From the NCBI RefSeq assembly GCF_900099915.1, contig NZ_FNDB01000003.1, positions 1 to 64,000 of the forward strand: a stretch of DNA of 64,000 bases, given 5' to 3'. A program made the position numbers and the translations under genes. Every line of letters begins with the position of its first letter. Position 1 is the stretch's first letter. Shown one piece after another: positions 51,433-60,098 of the stretch. The notes beneath the pieces were generated by a model. The model searched no databases, was not told the origin of the DNA, and was given only the letters and a program-made list of their open reading frames with translations. This DNA comes from Flavobacterium omnivorum. Its GTDB lineage: Bacteria; Bacteroidota; Bacteroidia; Flavobacteriales; Flavobacteriaceae.

Positions 51433-53515
51433 CTTGAAGGTCTTTAGCTCTAAATGTTTCGATGGTATCAAAAAATGTAATTGCTTCTTGAATGTATTTT
51501 GTAGCGAATTCTTGAGAGGGTTCCTGATCTTTAATTTGAAACACTAAAGCTTTTAAAGTCGATTGCAATGGGATTTTATTTGTTTCAACAAAAACAGTAT
51601 CAAATAAGTCTATTATTCCAGCTTGATGATTTGTTTTTTGGTTTTCCGAAAGCAACAAGGCTTTTGCACCATTTACAAAACCGGCATACGCGTGATAAAT
51701 CGCATCAGACCATTTTCCTTCTTCGAAAGCTTCTTTTGCAAAAGTTAATTTATCTTTAGCTTCTAATAATAATGTAGCCACTAAATCAATTACAACTCCG
51801 GCGCATTCTCCAACTCCAACTGCTTTTACGTAGTTATCCGCATTTCCCCAATCTACAAAATCAGCTTCGGTAAGATTAGTCAAATCAGCTAATGGTTTCA
51901 AAAATTCGTAGAAGTATTTCTCACCTTTGGCATCATAATAATTCAAGAATGATTGTCCGTTTCCATTCGCTTCAAAATCATTTAAAATGAAACGCAACGC
52001 ATCAGGTCCTCTTCTACTTGGAATTTTGATTACTTTATCCGAAAATCTTCCGTTTCCGTTTCCTAAATTTCCACCGCCTAATAAAACTTGTAACGCTGGC
52101 GCCACTAATTTCCCTGAATTGATTGACATTCCCTGGAAACCTATTTCGGCCATATTGTGTTGTCCGCAAGCATTCATACAACCACTGATTTTGATCGTGA
52201 TTTCGCGATTATTACTGTATTGTGGATATTCTGCTGCTAATACTCGCTCTAGTTCTACTGCAATTCCCGTGCTACTTGCAATCCCTAGATTACAGGTATC
52301 CGTTCCTGGACAGGCTGTGATGTCTGAAATTGTATTATATCCCAAGTTTACAAAATCTAATTTGGCTAATTCTTGGTAGAAAAAAGGCAAATTTTCTTCT
52401 TTTACGTGACGAATTAAAATATCCTGTCTCAATGTAAAACGCAATTCATTAGCCGCATAATTTTTAATCAAATCCGCTAATAATCTTGCTTTATCAGTAT
52501 AAAAATCACCTAATAAAACTTTGATTCCAATCGCTACATAACCGGCTTGTTTTTGCGCAATTACATTTGATTTTTTCCAAGCTTCGAAAGCTATTGTGTC
52601 TTCGATTGCTACTTTTGGTGCTTCTAATAAAGGAGCTGGAATTGCTCCTTCAAAAGCTATTGTATCAATCTCAACGATTTGATTTGATAATGCTAATTTT
52701 TCCTCGTCCACTAATTTTAAAAATTCATCGCGGCCAATATCTTTAATTAAGAATTTCATTCGTGCTTTCAAACGTTTTGCTCTTTCACCAAAGCGGTCAA
52801 AAATTCTCAACACGCCCTCAGTTGTTGGGATAATTTGGTTTACCGGAATAAATTCTGATAATAATTCGGCGTGGCTTGGTTGAGAACCTAATCCTCCACC
52901 TAACATTACTTTAAATCCTCTTTCGCCATTTACAATTCTTGGAATAAATCCTAAATCATGTAAGTAGCTTAGTGCCGTATCTTTATCTGAAGACGAAAAT
53001 GAAATTTTAAATTTACGTCCCATTTCCTGACAAACCGGATTTCTCAAGAAAAACTGAAACATAGCGTGCGCATAAGGCGACACATCAAAAAGTTCTTCAG
53101 TATCAATTCCTGCTGTTTCGCTCGCCGTAATATTACGAACGGTGTTTCCACAAGCTTCACGAAGTGTAACATCATCTTTTTCTAATTCAGCCCAAAGTTG
53201 TGGCGTTCTGTCCAAACTTACATAGTGAATCTGGATATCCTGACGCGTTGTAATGTGTAAACGTCCTGTTGAATATTCATCAGACACTTTTGTAATACGC
53301 AACAATTGTTCGCTGGTTACTTTCCCAAAAGGCAACTTAATCCGAATCATCTGGACGCCTTCCTGACGCTGACCGTACACTCCTCTCGCCAAACGAAGGC
53401 TTCGGAAACGCTCATCATCAATTTTTCCGTCACGGAATAAAGCAATTTTTCTCTCTAAATCGATGATGTCTTTTTGGACAATCGGATCTTCTATTTCAGT
53501 TCTAAAACTTTCCAT
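51422..53515 (-). CDS. Siroheme sulfite reductase with C-terminal HEPN-like domain
   Basis: This 697-aa enzyme reduces sulfite to sulfide. The [4Fe-4S]-siroheme cysteines are in ACPGTDTCNLGI (CxxxxxC) and SGCMNACGQHNMAEIGF (CxxxC), at about residues 400-445. GRLHITTRQDIQIHYV and LRFTLRQDILIRHV are the two duplicated substrate/siroheme motifs. After about residue 560 an extra helical region (AKEAFEEGKWSDAIYHAYAGFVNGAKALLL) looks like a HEPN domain but lacks the Rx4-6H RNase motif. It starts the siroheme block and follows cysN. Confidence 0.92.
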   Translation of the reverse strand: MESFRTEIEDPIVQKDIIDLERKIALFRDGKIDDERFRSLRLARGVYGQRQEGVQMIRIKLPFGKVTSEQLLRITKVSDEYSTGRLHITTRQDIQIHYVSLDRTPQLWAELEKDDVTLREACGNTVRNITASETAGIDTEELFDVSPYAHAMFQFFLRNPVCQEMGRKFKISFSSSDKDTALSYLHDLGFIPRIVNGERGFKVMLGGGLGSQPSHAELLSEFIPVNQIIPTTEGVLRIFDRFGERAKRLKARMKFLIKDIGRDEFLKLVDEEKLALSNQIVEIDTIAFEGAIPAPLLEAPKVAIEDTIAFEAWKKSNVIAQKQAGYVAIGIKVLLGDFYTDKARLLADLIKNYAANELRFTLRQDILIRHVKEENLPFFYQELAKLDFVNLGYNTISDITACPGTDTCNLGIASSTGIAVELERVLAAEYPQYSNNREITIKISGCMNACGQHNMAEIGFQGMSINSGKLVAPALQVLLGGGNLGNGNGRFSDKVIKIPSRRGPDALRFILNDFEANGNGQSFLNYYDAKGEKYFYEFLKPLADLTNLTEADFVDWGNADNYVKAVGVGECAGVVIDLVATLLLEAKDKLTFAKEAFEEGKWSDAIYHAYAGFVNGAKALLLSENQKTNHQAGIIDLFDTVFVETNKIPLQSTLKALVFQIKDQEPSQEFATKYIQEAITFFDTIETFRAKDLQDEK

Positions 53516-53529
53516 ACATTATTGTTTTT

Positions 53530-53647
53530 CCCCTCCCCAACCCTCCCCGAAGGGGAGGGAGCAGAAACTGGGAATGTTATATTATAATTTAATCAATTCT
53601 ATTTTCTATTCTGGCACCCTTCACTTCGGAGAGGGCTGGGGTGGGGA
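53530..53647. repeat. Pair of inverted G+C-rich repeats, family E
   Basis: CCCCTCCCCAACCCTCCCCG (plus, from 53530) and its imperfect inverse (53615-53647, reading CCCCACCCCAGCCCTCTCCG on the minus strand) face each other across about 50 nt in the gap between cysN and sulfite reductase. A third copy is at 59954-59986. It ends at the cysN stop codon. Confidence 0.75.
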
Positions 53648-54892
53648 CTAATTTATAAACCCTACTCCTGCCGTTGTGTTGGTTGCTGCATCGATTAAGA
53701 CAAAAGCACCATTTGATTTATTATCATTGTAAGCATCGAAATAAATGGCTTTGCTTAGCTTGATATTTACTTCTCCTATTTCGTTTATCGCTAATTGAGA
53801 TGCTTCTTTGGTACCTGAAAAGTCAGTTGCGATGACATTTTTCACACTATCAATTTTAGCTAAAACACGATTAGTGTTATGTTGTACAAAATATTTTGAA
53901 CCAGCAACTAGCTTTTTACTATCCATCCAGCATACGGTGGTATTGATATCTTTTTCTACTTTTGGCAGTTCAGATGACTTTACAATCATGTCGCCTCTTG
54001 TTACATTGATATCATTTTCCAGTTCCAAAGTAATCGAAGAACCCACTGAAGCTTCATCAAATTGCTTATCGAAAAAATGAATTTTAGTGACAACAGACTC
54101 TGTCAAAGAAGGCAGAACGGTTACCGCATCACCCACTTTGATATTGTTCCCGTACAATTTCCCAGCATATCCCCTAAAATCATGGTACTCTTCCGTTTTT
54201 GGACGAATAACCGTTTGCACTGGGAAACGTGTTTTTCCTTTTTCATAAACATCCGCTGGTTCTAAAGCTTCCAGATGCTCTAATACCGTCTGTCCTTCAT
54301 ACCAAGCCATATTAACCGATTTATCAACCACATTTCCGCCGTTGATTGCGCTTAATGGAATATAGCTTACTCTTTGTTCTTGAAAAGTACTTTTAGCATT
54401 TAAAGCTTGAAAATCAGCTTTGATCTTATTAAAGACTTCCTCAGAATAATCCACTAAGTCCATTTTATTAATCGCCACTATTACTTCTTTCACTCGCAAC
54501 AAATTATTGATAAAAAAGTGACGATAGGTTTGCTCAATAACTCCTTTTCGAGCATCAATCAATATGATAGAAACCTGCGAAGTTGATGCTCCAGTAACCA
54601 TGTTACGGGTATACTCAACATGTCCGGGAGTATCAGCGATGATATAACTTTTCTTAGCTGTCGAAAAATAAATATGCGCCACATCAATCGTGATTCCTTG
54701 CTCTCTCTCGGCTACTAATCCATCGGTTGCCAATGAGAAATCAAGGTAATCATATCCTTTTTGCTTGCTGCTCTTTTCTATTGCTTCGATTTTATCGGTA
54801 GTCAACGATTTTGTATCATACAATAACCGTCCAATTAGGGTACTCTTTCCATCATCTACACTTCCTGCTGTTGCTATTTTTAAAACTTCCAT
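53648..54892 (-). CDS. cysN: Sulfate adenylyltransferase large subunit
   Basis: This 414-aa GTPase drives ATP sulfurylase. The P-loop is ATAGSVDDGKSTLIGRLLYD, with the switch II motif IIADTPGHVEYTRNM and the NKMD motif in VAINKMDLVDYS. It is shorter than E. coli CysN (about 475 aa), has no APS-kinase extension, and keeps the elongation-factor-like beta domains. It follows cysD with a 96-nt gap. Activation of sulfate to APS is the first step of the operon's pathway. Confidence 0.95.
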   Translation of the reverse strand: MEVLKIATAGSVDDGKSTLIGRLLYDTKSLTTDKIEAIEKSSKQKGYDYLDFSLATDGLVAEREQGITIDVAHIYFSTAKKSYIIADTPGHVEYTRNMVTGASTSQVSIILIDARKGVIEQTYRHFFINNLLRVKEVIVAINKMDLVDYSEEVFNKIKADFQALNAKSTFQEQRVSYIPLSAINGGNVVDKSVNMAWYEGQTVLEHLEALEPADVYEKGKTRFPVQTVIRPKTEEYHDFRGYAGKLYGNNIKVGDAVTVLPSLTESVVTKIHFFDKQFDEASVGSSITLELENDINVTRGDMIVKSSELPKVEKDINTTVCWMDSKKLVAGSKYFVQHNTNRVLAKIDSVKNVIATDFSGTKEASQLAINEIGEVNIKLSKAIYFDAYNDNKSNGAFVLIDAATNTTAGVGFIN

Positions 54893-54988
54893 TTTATATT
54901 TGGTTTAAAGTTTAAGGTTCAAAGTTGTTTAACTTCGTTACTTAAATCTTTTAATTTTTAAATCCTTAAATCTTTCAATCGCTATTTT

Positions 54989-55888
54989 CTAAAAGTATCC
55001 TTGTTGTTTTCTTTTCTCCATCGCAGCCTCAGATCGTTTATCATCAATTCTGGCTCCTCTTTCAGAAATTGTTGACGTTCTAATTTCGCCAACCACCTCG
55101 GCAATTGTAGCAGCATACGAATCAACTGCAGCAGTGCAACTCATATCTCCAACCGTTCTAAAACGAACGATACGCTCTTCAATTTCTTCATTTTCTTCTT
55201 GATATACAAAAGGAGAATGAGACCAAATCATGCCGTCTCTCAAGAAAACTTTACGTCTATGCGAAAAGTAAATGGATGGGATTTCAATTTGCTCCTGCTC
55301 AATATAACTCCAAACATCCAATTCGGTCCAGTTCGAAATAGGAAAAACACGAACGTTTTGACCGTTTTCTATTTTGCCGTTTAACAAATCAAACAGTTCT
55401 GGACGTTGATTTTTTTCATCCCATTGCCCAAAATCATCCCGTACCGAGAAAATACGTTCTTTAGCTCTTGCTTTTTCTTCATCACGACGCGCACCACCTA
55501 TACACGCATCAAATTTAAATTCTTCGATTGCATCCAAAAGTGTTGTGGTTTGCAAACTATTCCTGCTGGAGTATTTACCTGATTCTTCAACTACTTTCCC
55601 TTCGTCAATAGCGTCTTGTACGTTACGAACAATTAACTCCAATCCTAATTCTTTTACCAATCGGTCTCGGAATTCAATTGTTTCTGGGAAATTATGTCCC
55701 GTATCCACATGTAATAATGGAAAAGGAATTTTAGCTGGAAAAAATGCTTTTTGAGCTAAACGAACTAAAGTAATTGAATCTTTTCCTCCAGAAAAAAGCA
55801 ATACTGGTTTGTCAAATTGAGAAATGACTTCTCTAAAAATGTATATTGCTTCGCTTTCTAAAGCATTTGTTTTTAAAATGGTACTCAT
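54989..55888 (-). CDS. cysD: Sulfate adenylyltransferase small subunit
   Basis: This 299-aa PP-loop enzyme catalyses the formation of APS from ATP and sulfate. The PP-loop is PVLLFSGGKDSITLVRLA, then FPLLHVDTGHNFPETIEFRD, ACIGGARRDEEKARAKERIFS and VRFRTVGDMSCT. Its C-terminus ERGARIDDKRSEAAMEKRKQQGYF is the invariant CysD tail. It is 81 nt downstream of cysH and is followed by cysN. Confidence 0.97.
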   Translation of the reverse strand: MSTILKTNALESEAIYIFREVISQFDKPVLLFSGGKDSITLVRLAQKAFFPAKIPFPLLHVDTGHNFPETIEFRDRLVKELGLELIVRNVQDAIDEGKVVEESGKYSSRNSLQTTTLLDAIEEFKFDACIGGARRDEEKARAKERIFSVRDDFGQWDEKNQRPELFDLLNGKIENGQNVRVFPISNWTELDVWSYIEQEQIEIPSIYFSHRRKVFLRDGMIWSHSPFVYQEENEEIEERIVRFRTVGDMSCTAAVDSYAATIAEVVGEIRTSTISERGARIDDKRSEAAMEKRKQQGYF

Positions 55889-55969
55889 TTTTTTAATTTA
55901 AAGATTTAAATGATTGAAAAATTTAAAGATTCCAACAATCATTTATAATTTATAATTCATAATTTAAAA

Positions 55970-56671
55970 TTACTTTTGGTGTAAACCACATTCTTTATGA
56001 CTGGATTCCCACCACCATCTTCCCGCTCGGATATCTTCATCCGCAGTAATGGCTCTGGTGCATGGCGCACAACCGATACTCACGAAACCTTGTTTGTGCA
56101 AGGCATTTTGTGGCACATTGTTATCGTCTATATATTTCTGAACCTCTTCTAAGGTCCACTTTAACAAAGGGTTGAATTTAATTATTTCAAACTTACTATC
56201 GTATTCAAAAAGATCTAAATCATTTCTGTTTTCGGATTGTTCGGCTCTTAAACCTGTGATCCAAATCGAATTTCCTTTCAAGGCTTTAGTCAATGGAGCT
56301 ACTTTTCGAATGAAGCAACATTCTTTTCTATTCTCCACGGATTCATAAAAACTGTTTGGACCTTTTTGGTTTAATAATTCTTCTACTGCAGTTGCTGCTG
56401 GAAAATAGGTTTTAATATCTATTTTATACTTGGTCATTGTTTTGTGAAAAACATCATACGTTTCTTGAAACAACCTTCCTGTATCTAATGTAAAGATGGT
56501 GATTGGCAAATTTTGCTTCGCAATTATAGCCGTAATCACCTGATCTTCTTGCCCAAATGAAGTGGAAAAAACTACTTTATCCTCATATTCACTCGCTAAA
56601 AAAGCAAGGGTTTCTTCTAGTGAAAAAGTTACAGTTCTATTTAACAAAGTCTTTATACTTGCTATACTCAT
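55970..56671 (-). CDS. cysH: Adenylyl-sulfate (APS) reductase, CysH family
   Basis: This 233-aa reductase makes sulfite from activated sulfate with thioredoxin. It has the PP-loop-like TSFGQEDQVITAII and, unlike the E. coli PAPS enzyme, the Fe-S ligand pairs ECCFIRK and GCAPCTR. The C-terminal ECGLH holds the catalytic Cys. These pairs indicate that APS, not PAPS, is the substrate, in line with the lack of an APS kinase gene here. It is 81 nt before cysD and its ATG overlaps the stop of the exporter gene by 1 nt. Confidence 0.94.
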   Translation of the reverse strand: MSIASIKTLLNRTVTFSLEETLAFLASEYEDKVVFSTSFGQEDQVITAIIAKQNLPITIFTLDTGRLFQETYDVFHKTMTKYKIDIKTYFPAATAVEELLNQKGPNSFYESVENRKECCFIRKVAPLTKALKGNSIWITGLRAEQSENRNDLDLFEYDSKFEIIKFNPLLKWTLEEVQKYIDDNNVPQNALHKQGFVSIGCAPCTRAITADEDIRAGRWWWESSHKECGLHQK

Positions 56672-57588
56672 TATAATAATTTAGATAATGTTCTTAAACT
56701 CAAAATAATAATTAAAATTCCAACCAAAATCATCATCGGTTGTCTTTTGATTTTGTTGACTAATAAAGCTGCTATTGGCGCCGCTATCACTCCCCCTAAA
56801 ATCAATCCTATTATCACTTGCCATCCTTCAATCCCCCCAAAAATCATGAAAGTTATTCCGCTAGCGAATGAAACTGCAAATTCAGCGGCATTCACAGATC
56901 CAATAGTGTATCTCGGATTTCTGCCGCGTCCTAATAAGGTTGAAGTCACAATTGGACCCCAACCGCCTCCGCCCACAGCATCCATAAATCCTCCAAAAGA
57001 GGCCAAAATACCCAAACGTTTGGTTTTCTTTTTTATAATGTTTTTTTGCATTGCTTTTCTAATAATGATGCAAGCCAATGCAATCATGTAAACAGCAATA
57101 AATGGCTTTATCACATCCCCATCAATCACATCTGACAATAAATAAGCTCCAGTGACTGATCCTAAAACACCCGGTATCAGCAAGTGTCTTACCAATTTTT
57201 TATTGATATTTCCAAATTTATGATGCGAAATTGCAGATACTCCCGTAGTAAACATTTCGGCAACATGAACTCCCGTGCTGCTTACCACAGGCGGAACGCC
57301 GTACGCCAATAAAAAAGAAGTGGAAGTCGCTCCATAACCCATTCCTAATGTCCCATCCACTAATTGTGCAAAAACACCAATACAAAAAAAGATTAAAAAT
57401 TCTGTATCGAATCCAGCAACAAATCCATTCCAAGAAAATTCAGCATGATGATTATAAACCAGTGTAGCAATTAATCCAACTAATAAAACTACCGGAATCA
57501 CAACCCACAGACGCTCTTTGAAGGATGTTTCGATTTTTACGGCAACAGTATTCTCTTTATTTTCTTTGCTCATGCTACTTAAATTCAA
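56671..57588 (-). CDS. TauE/SafE-family membrane transporter
   Basis: This 305-aa protein has about eight hydrophobic segments and the TauE/SafE double repeat: FFCIGVFAQLVDGTLGMGYGATSTSFLLAYGV near the start and LGILASFGGFMDAVGGGGWGPIVTSTLLGRG in the second half. The family moves sulfite, sulfonates or other anions across the membrane. As the first gene of the cys transcript it may import sulfate or export excess sulfite; direction is not known. Its stop overlaps cysH by 1 nt. Confidence 0.9.
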   Translation of the reverse strand: MNLSSMSKENKENTVAVKIETSFKERLWVVIPVVLLVGLIATLVYNHHAEFSWNGFVAGFDTEFLIFFCIGVFAQLVDGTLGMGYGATSTSFLLAYGVPPVVSSTGVHVAEMFTTGVSAISHHKFGNINKKLVRHLLIPGVLGSVTGAYLLSDVIDGDVIKPFIAVYMIALACIIIRKAMQKNIIKKKTKRLGILASFGGFMDAVGGGGWGPIVTSTLLGRGRNPRYTIGSVNAAEFAVSFASGITFMIFGGIEGWQVIIGLILGGVIAAPIAALLVNKIKRQPMMILVGILIIILSLRTLSKLL

Positions 57589-57608
57589 CTATTTTTTATT
57601 ATTCAAAT

Positions 57609-57628
57609 CTATTGCCCCATCGGAATAG
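57609..57628 (-). promoter_or_regulatory. Candidate Rrf2-type operator at the cys promoter
   Basis: On the minus strand, CTATTCC and GGCAATAG are symmetric halves around a short centre. The element lies just downstream of the -7 box at 57641-57648, over the probable start of transcription. It is close to the Rrf2 gene upstream. Binding is inferred only. Confidence 0.5.
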
Positions 57629-57640
57629 TAGATTATATTG

Positions 57641-57669
57641 CAAAAGTAAAGATTTAAACTTAACTACAA
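57641..57669 (-). promoter_or_regulatory. Promoter of the cys operon
   Basis: On the minus strand, TTG (57667-57669), 18 nt, then TACTTTTG (57641-57648). A perfect CAAAAT-TT-ATTTTG palindrome (57667-57680) overlaps the -33 element. Confidence 0.6.
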
Positions 57670-57690
57670 AATTTATTTTGTGATTATTAT

Positions 57691-58101
57691 CTAAAAAGCA
57701 ATGTCCGCCAGCGTATTGTTTTCCAATATCAAGAGCGTATTGTCGCGCACTTCTGTCATTAGCTTTCGCACCGCACAAGTGGTTTCATCGGAGCAGTCAG
57801 CACAAGGCTCATAAAAATTGTGGCTGGCACATGGAAGTAGTGCAATTGGCCCTTCGAGAATTCGATAGACATGGGCCATATTAATATCCTTTGGTTCTTT
57901 TATCAAATAATATCCTCCACCTTTTCCTTTTTTAGCACCTAAAAATCCGGAGTGACGCAGTAACAACAAAATGCTTTCTAAAAATTTTAACGAAATGGTT
58001 TCACTCTTTGCAATATCAGCAATTGCTACTGGAGTTTGATCTTCTTGGCGAGCCAAAAAAGTCAACGCTTTTATTCCGTATTTTGTTTTCTTTGAAAGCA
58101 T
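57691..58101 (-). CDS. Rrf2-family transcriptional regulator
   Basis: This 136-aa regulator has a winged-helix N-terminus (LSKKTKYGIKALTFLARQEDQTPVAIADIAKSETISLKFLESILLLLRHSGFLGAKKGKGGGYYL) and a C-terminal part with four cysteines (LPCASHNFYEPCADCSDETTCAV), suitable as Fe-S or thiol sensor. Rrf2 relatives include IscR and CymR, a cysteine-metabolism repressor. It lies directly upstream of, and in the same direction as, the cys operon, so control of those genes is inferred. The cysteine count differs from classic CymR and IscR. Confidence 0.93.
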   Translation of the reverse strand: MLSKKTKYGIKALTFLARQEDQTPVAIADIAKSETISLKFLESILLLLRHSGFLGAKKGKGGGYYLIKEPKDINMAHVYRILEGPIALLPCASHNFYEPCADCSDETTCAVRKLMTEVRDNTLLILENNTLADIAF

Positions 58102-58285
58102 GTTAAAAAAATATAAGATTGAAGATTAACGATTTTTTGATTTCAGATTTAAAATTAATTTGAAATCAAAACGTATTTAATATTGTAACAACAAAAATAT
58201 ACTTTTTGAATGAAGAATAGTGACTGATGATTAATGAATATTATCCGACTCGAAATCTAAAATCACTAATCATCAAACTAAAACC

Positions 58286-59458
58286 TTACGAAAGCGCCTG
58301 TTCCAAATCAGCAATAACATCCTTCACGGTTTCTAATCCTACGGAAACTCGCACCAAACCATCAGTAATACTTACCGCTAAACGTTCATCCACTGATAAT
58401 TTGCTATGAGTTGTGGATGCTGGATGCGTTACAATAGTTCTAGTATCGCCTAAATTTGGTGATAAAGAACATAATTTTATTTTATCCAAAAAGTTTCTTC
58501 CGGCTTCTAGACCCCCTTTTATTTCAAAAGCTACAATGTTTCCGCCCAACTTCATTTGCTTTTGAGCAATTTCATATTGTGGATGCGATTTCAAGAATGG
58601 ATATTTTACTTTATTGACCTGAGGATGACTTTCCAGAAACTCCGCTACTTTCAAAGCATTTTCACAATGTCTATCTAGACGAATCGCTAATGTCTCTAAA
58701 CTCTTAGACAATACCCAAGCATTAAAAGGTGATAAAGAAGGTCCTGTAAGTCGGGAAAACAAATAAATTTTTTGAATCAATTCAGCATCACCAACTGTTA
58801 TTCCGCCTAAAACTCTCCCTTGTCCGTCCATTAATTTTGTCGCAGAATGTACCACTAAATGTGCACCCCATTTTATAGGTTGTTGCAAGTAAGGCGTTGC
58901 AAAGCAGTTGTCAATGACCAAAATCAAATTGTGTTTTTTAGCAATTGCTCCTAAAAGTTCCAAATCGATAATATCAACAGCTGGATTGGTAGGCGATTCT
59001 GCAAAAAGAATCTTTGTATTGGGTGTGATGAAACTTTCAATGGTTTCCGGCTTATTAATATCAAAATAGGAAGTTTCAATATTCCATTTTGGAAAATAAT
59101 TAATGAACAACGAATGTGTGGCTCCAAAAACACTGCTGGATGAAACAATATGATCTCCAGATTTCAATAAAGCGGCTATGGTTGAATACACCGCAGCCAT
59201 TCCGGATGCAAAGGCAAAACCAGCTGCAGCACCTTCCATAGCACAAACTTTATCAACAAATTCGTTGGTGTTTGGGTTGCTATAACGGCTATAAATATTT
59301 CTGTCTTTTTCCTCAGCAAAAGAAGCACGCATGTCCTCGGCATCTTCAAATACAAAACTGGAAGTTAAGTACAAAGGCACTGAGTGCTCTAAAAATTGTG
59401 TTCTTTCTAATTGAGTGCGGATGGCTAAGGTTTCAAAACCAAATTCTTGATCGTTCAT
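58286..59458 (-). CDS. metZ: O-succinyl/O-acetylhomoserine sulfhydrylase (MetZ-like)
   Basis: This 390-aa Cys/Met-metabolism PLP enzyme has the PLP lysine in HLVVHSATKLMDGQGRVLGG, with FASGMAAVYSTIAALLKSGD and RYSNPNTNEFVDKV upstream. The SATKxxDGQGR variant is usual for MetZ. It joins sulfide to an acylated homoserine to give homocysteine. With metX nearby, O-acetylhomoserine is the likely donor. It is separated from the OsmC gene by 66 nt. Confidence 0.92.
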   Translation of the reverse strand: MNDQEFGFETLAIRTQLERTQFLEHSVPLYLTSSFVFEDAEDMRASFAEEKDRNIYSRYSNPNTNEFVDKVCAMEGAAAGFAFASGMAAVYSTIAALLKSGDHIVSSSSVFGATHSLFINYFPKWNIETSYFDINKPETIESFITPNTKILFAESPTNPAVDIIDLELLGAIAKKHNLILVIDNCFATPYLQQPIKWGAHLVVHSATKLMDGQGRVLGGITVGDAELIQKIYLFSRLTGPSLSPFNAWVLSKSLETLAIRLDRHCENALKVAEFLESHPQVNKVKYPFLKSHPQYEIAQKQMKLGGNIVAFEIKGGLEAGRNFLDKIKLCSLSPNLGDTRTIVTHPASTTHSKLSVDERLAVSITDGLVRVSVGLETVKDVIADLEQALS

Positions 59459-59524
59459 TCTTTTTTAGTTTAAAGTTTAAGGTTTAAAGTTGTTTGAATA
59501 TTGAATTCAATCACTTTGCTTAAA

Positions 59525-59950
59525 CTACAATGGTTTATTATTCAAAACTACTTTGTAATGTATAGTTGCTGTTGGCTCTAATGTTTTAGAAACCGAACAA
59601 TATTTTTCGAAAGAAAGTTGTGCGGCTCTCGCTGCTTTTTCTTCATTAATAGGGCCTTCCAAATAAAACACAATGTGAATATCCTTGAATGGTTTCGCTT
59701 CTCCTACTTGCACGCGCTCTCCTTCGACCTCAGCTTTGAAAGAGGTGATTTCCTGACGTTGCTTTTTTAAGATCGAAATCATATCAATGGCGCTGCAAGC
59801 CGCTACACCCATCAATACTAATTCCATAGGACTTGCGCCCTTATCATCTCCACCAAATTCTGGTCGGCTGTCTACATTTACAATATGTCCTCTTTCGTTT
59901 TTCAATTCAAAGTGGAAATTGTCATTTACTCTGTTTAATGTTATTTTCAT
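59525..59950 (-). CDS. OsmC-family protein
   Basis: This product of about 141 aa has the OsmC/Ohr fold and both reactive cysteines, in GVAACSAIDMISIL and EKYCSVSKTL. Other family stretches are FGGDDKGASPMELVLMG and VFYLEGPINEEKAARAAQLS. Members reduce organic peroxides or transfer thiols. The ATG at 59950 is used, since the upstream TTG (59965) runs through a dispersed repeat. It sits between thrA and metZ, where a link to sulfur chemistry is plausible. Confidence 0.9.
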   Translation of the reverse strand: MKITLNRVNDNFHFELKNERGHIVNVDSRPEFGGDDKGASPMELVLMGVAACSAIDMISILKKQRQEITSFKAEVEGERVQVGEAKPFKDIHIVFYLEGPINEEKAARAAQLSFEKYCSVSKTLEPTATIHYKVVLNNKPL

Positions 59951-59953
59951 TTT

Positions 59954-59986
59954 TCCCCTCCCCAACCCTCCCCGAAGGGAAGGGAG
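59954..59986 (+). repeat. G+C-rich repeat, family E, third copy
   Basis: CCCCTCCCCAACCCTCCCCG followed by AAGGGAAGGGAG, a near copy of 53530-53561. It touches the start of the OsmC gene. Confidence 0.75.
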
Positions 59987-60098
59987 CCAAGACTGGAGGC
60001 AGTCCCTTTTTAATTAATTATATTATTGGACACAGATGAAACGGATTGTTGATTTTTATATCTGAAATCTAAATTCAAAAATCTGCAATCTTAAATCG

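Noticed and set aside
51987..52379. 130-codon plus-strand frame
   Set aside because: Antisense to sulfite reductase, in the region of its Fe-S cysteine motifs; no independent support.
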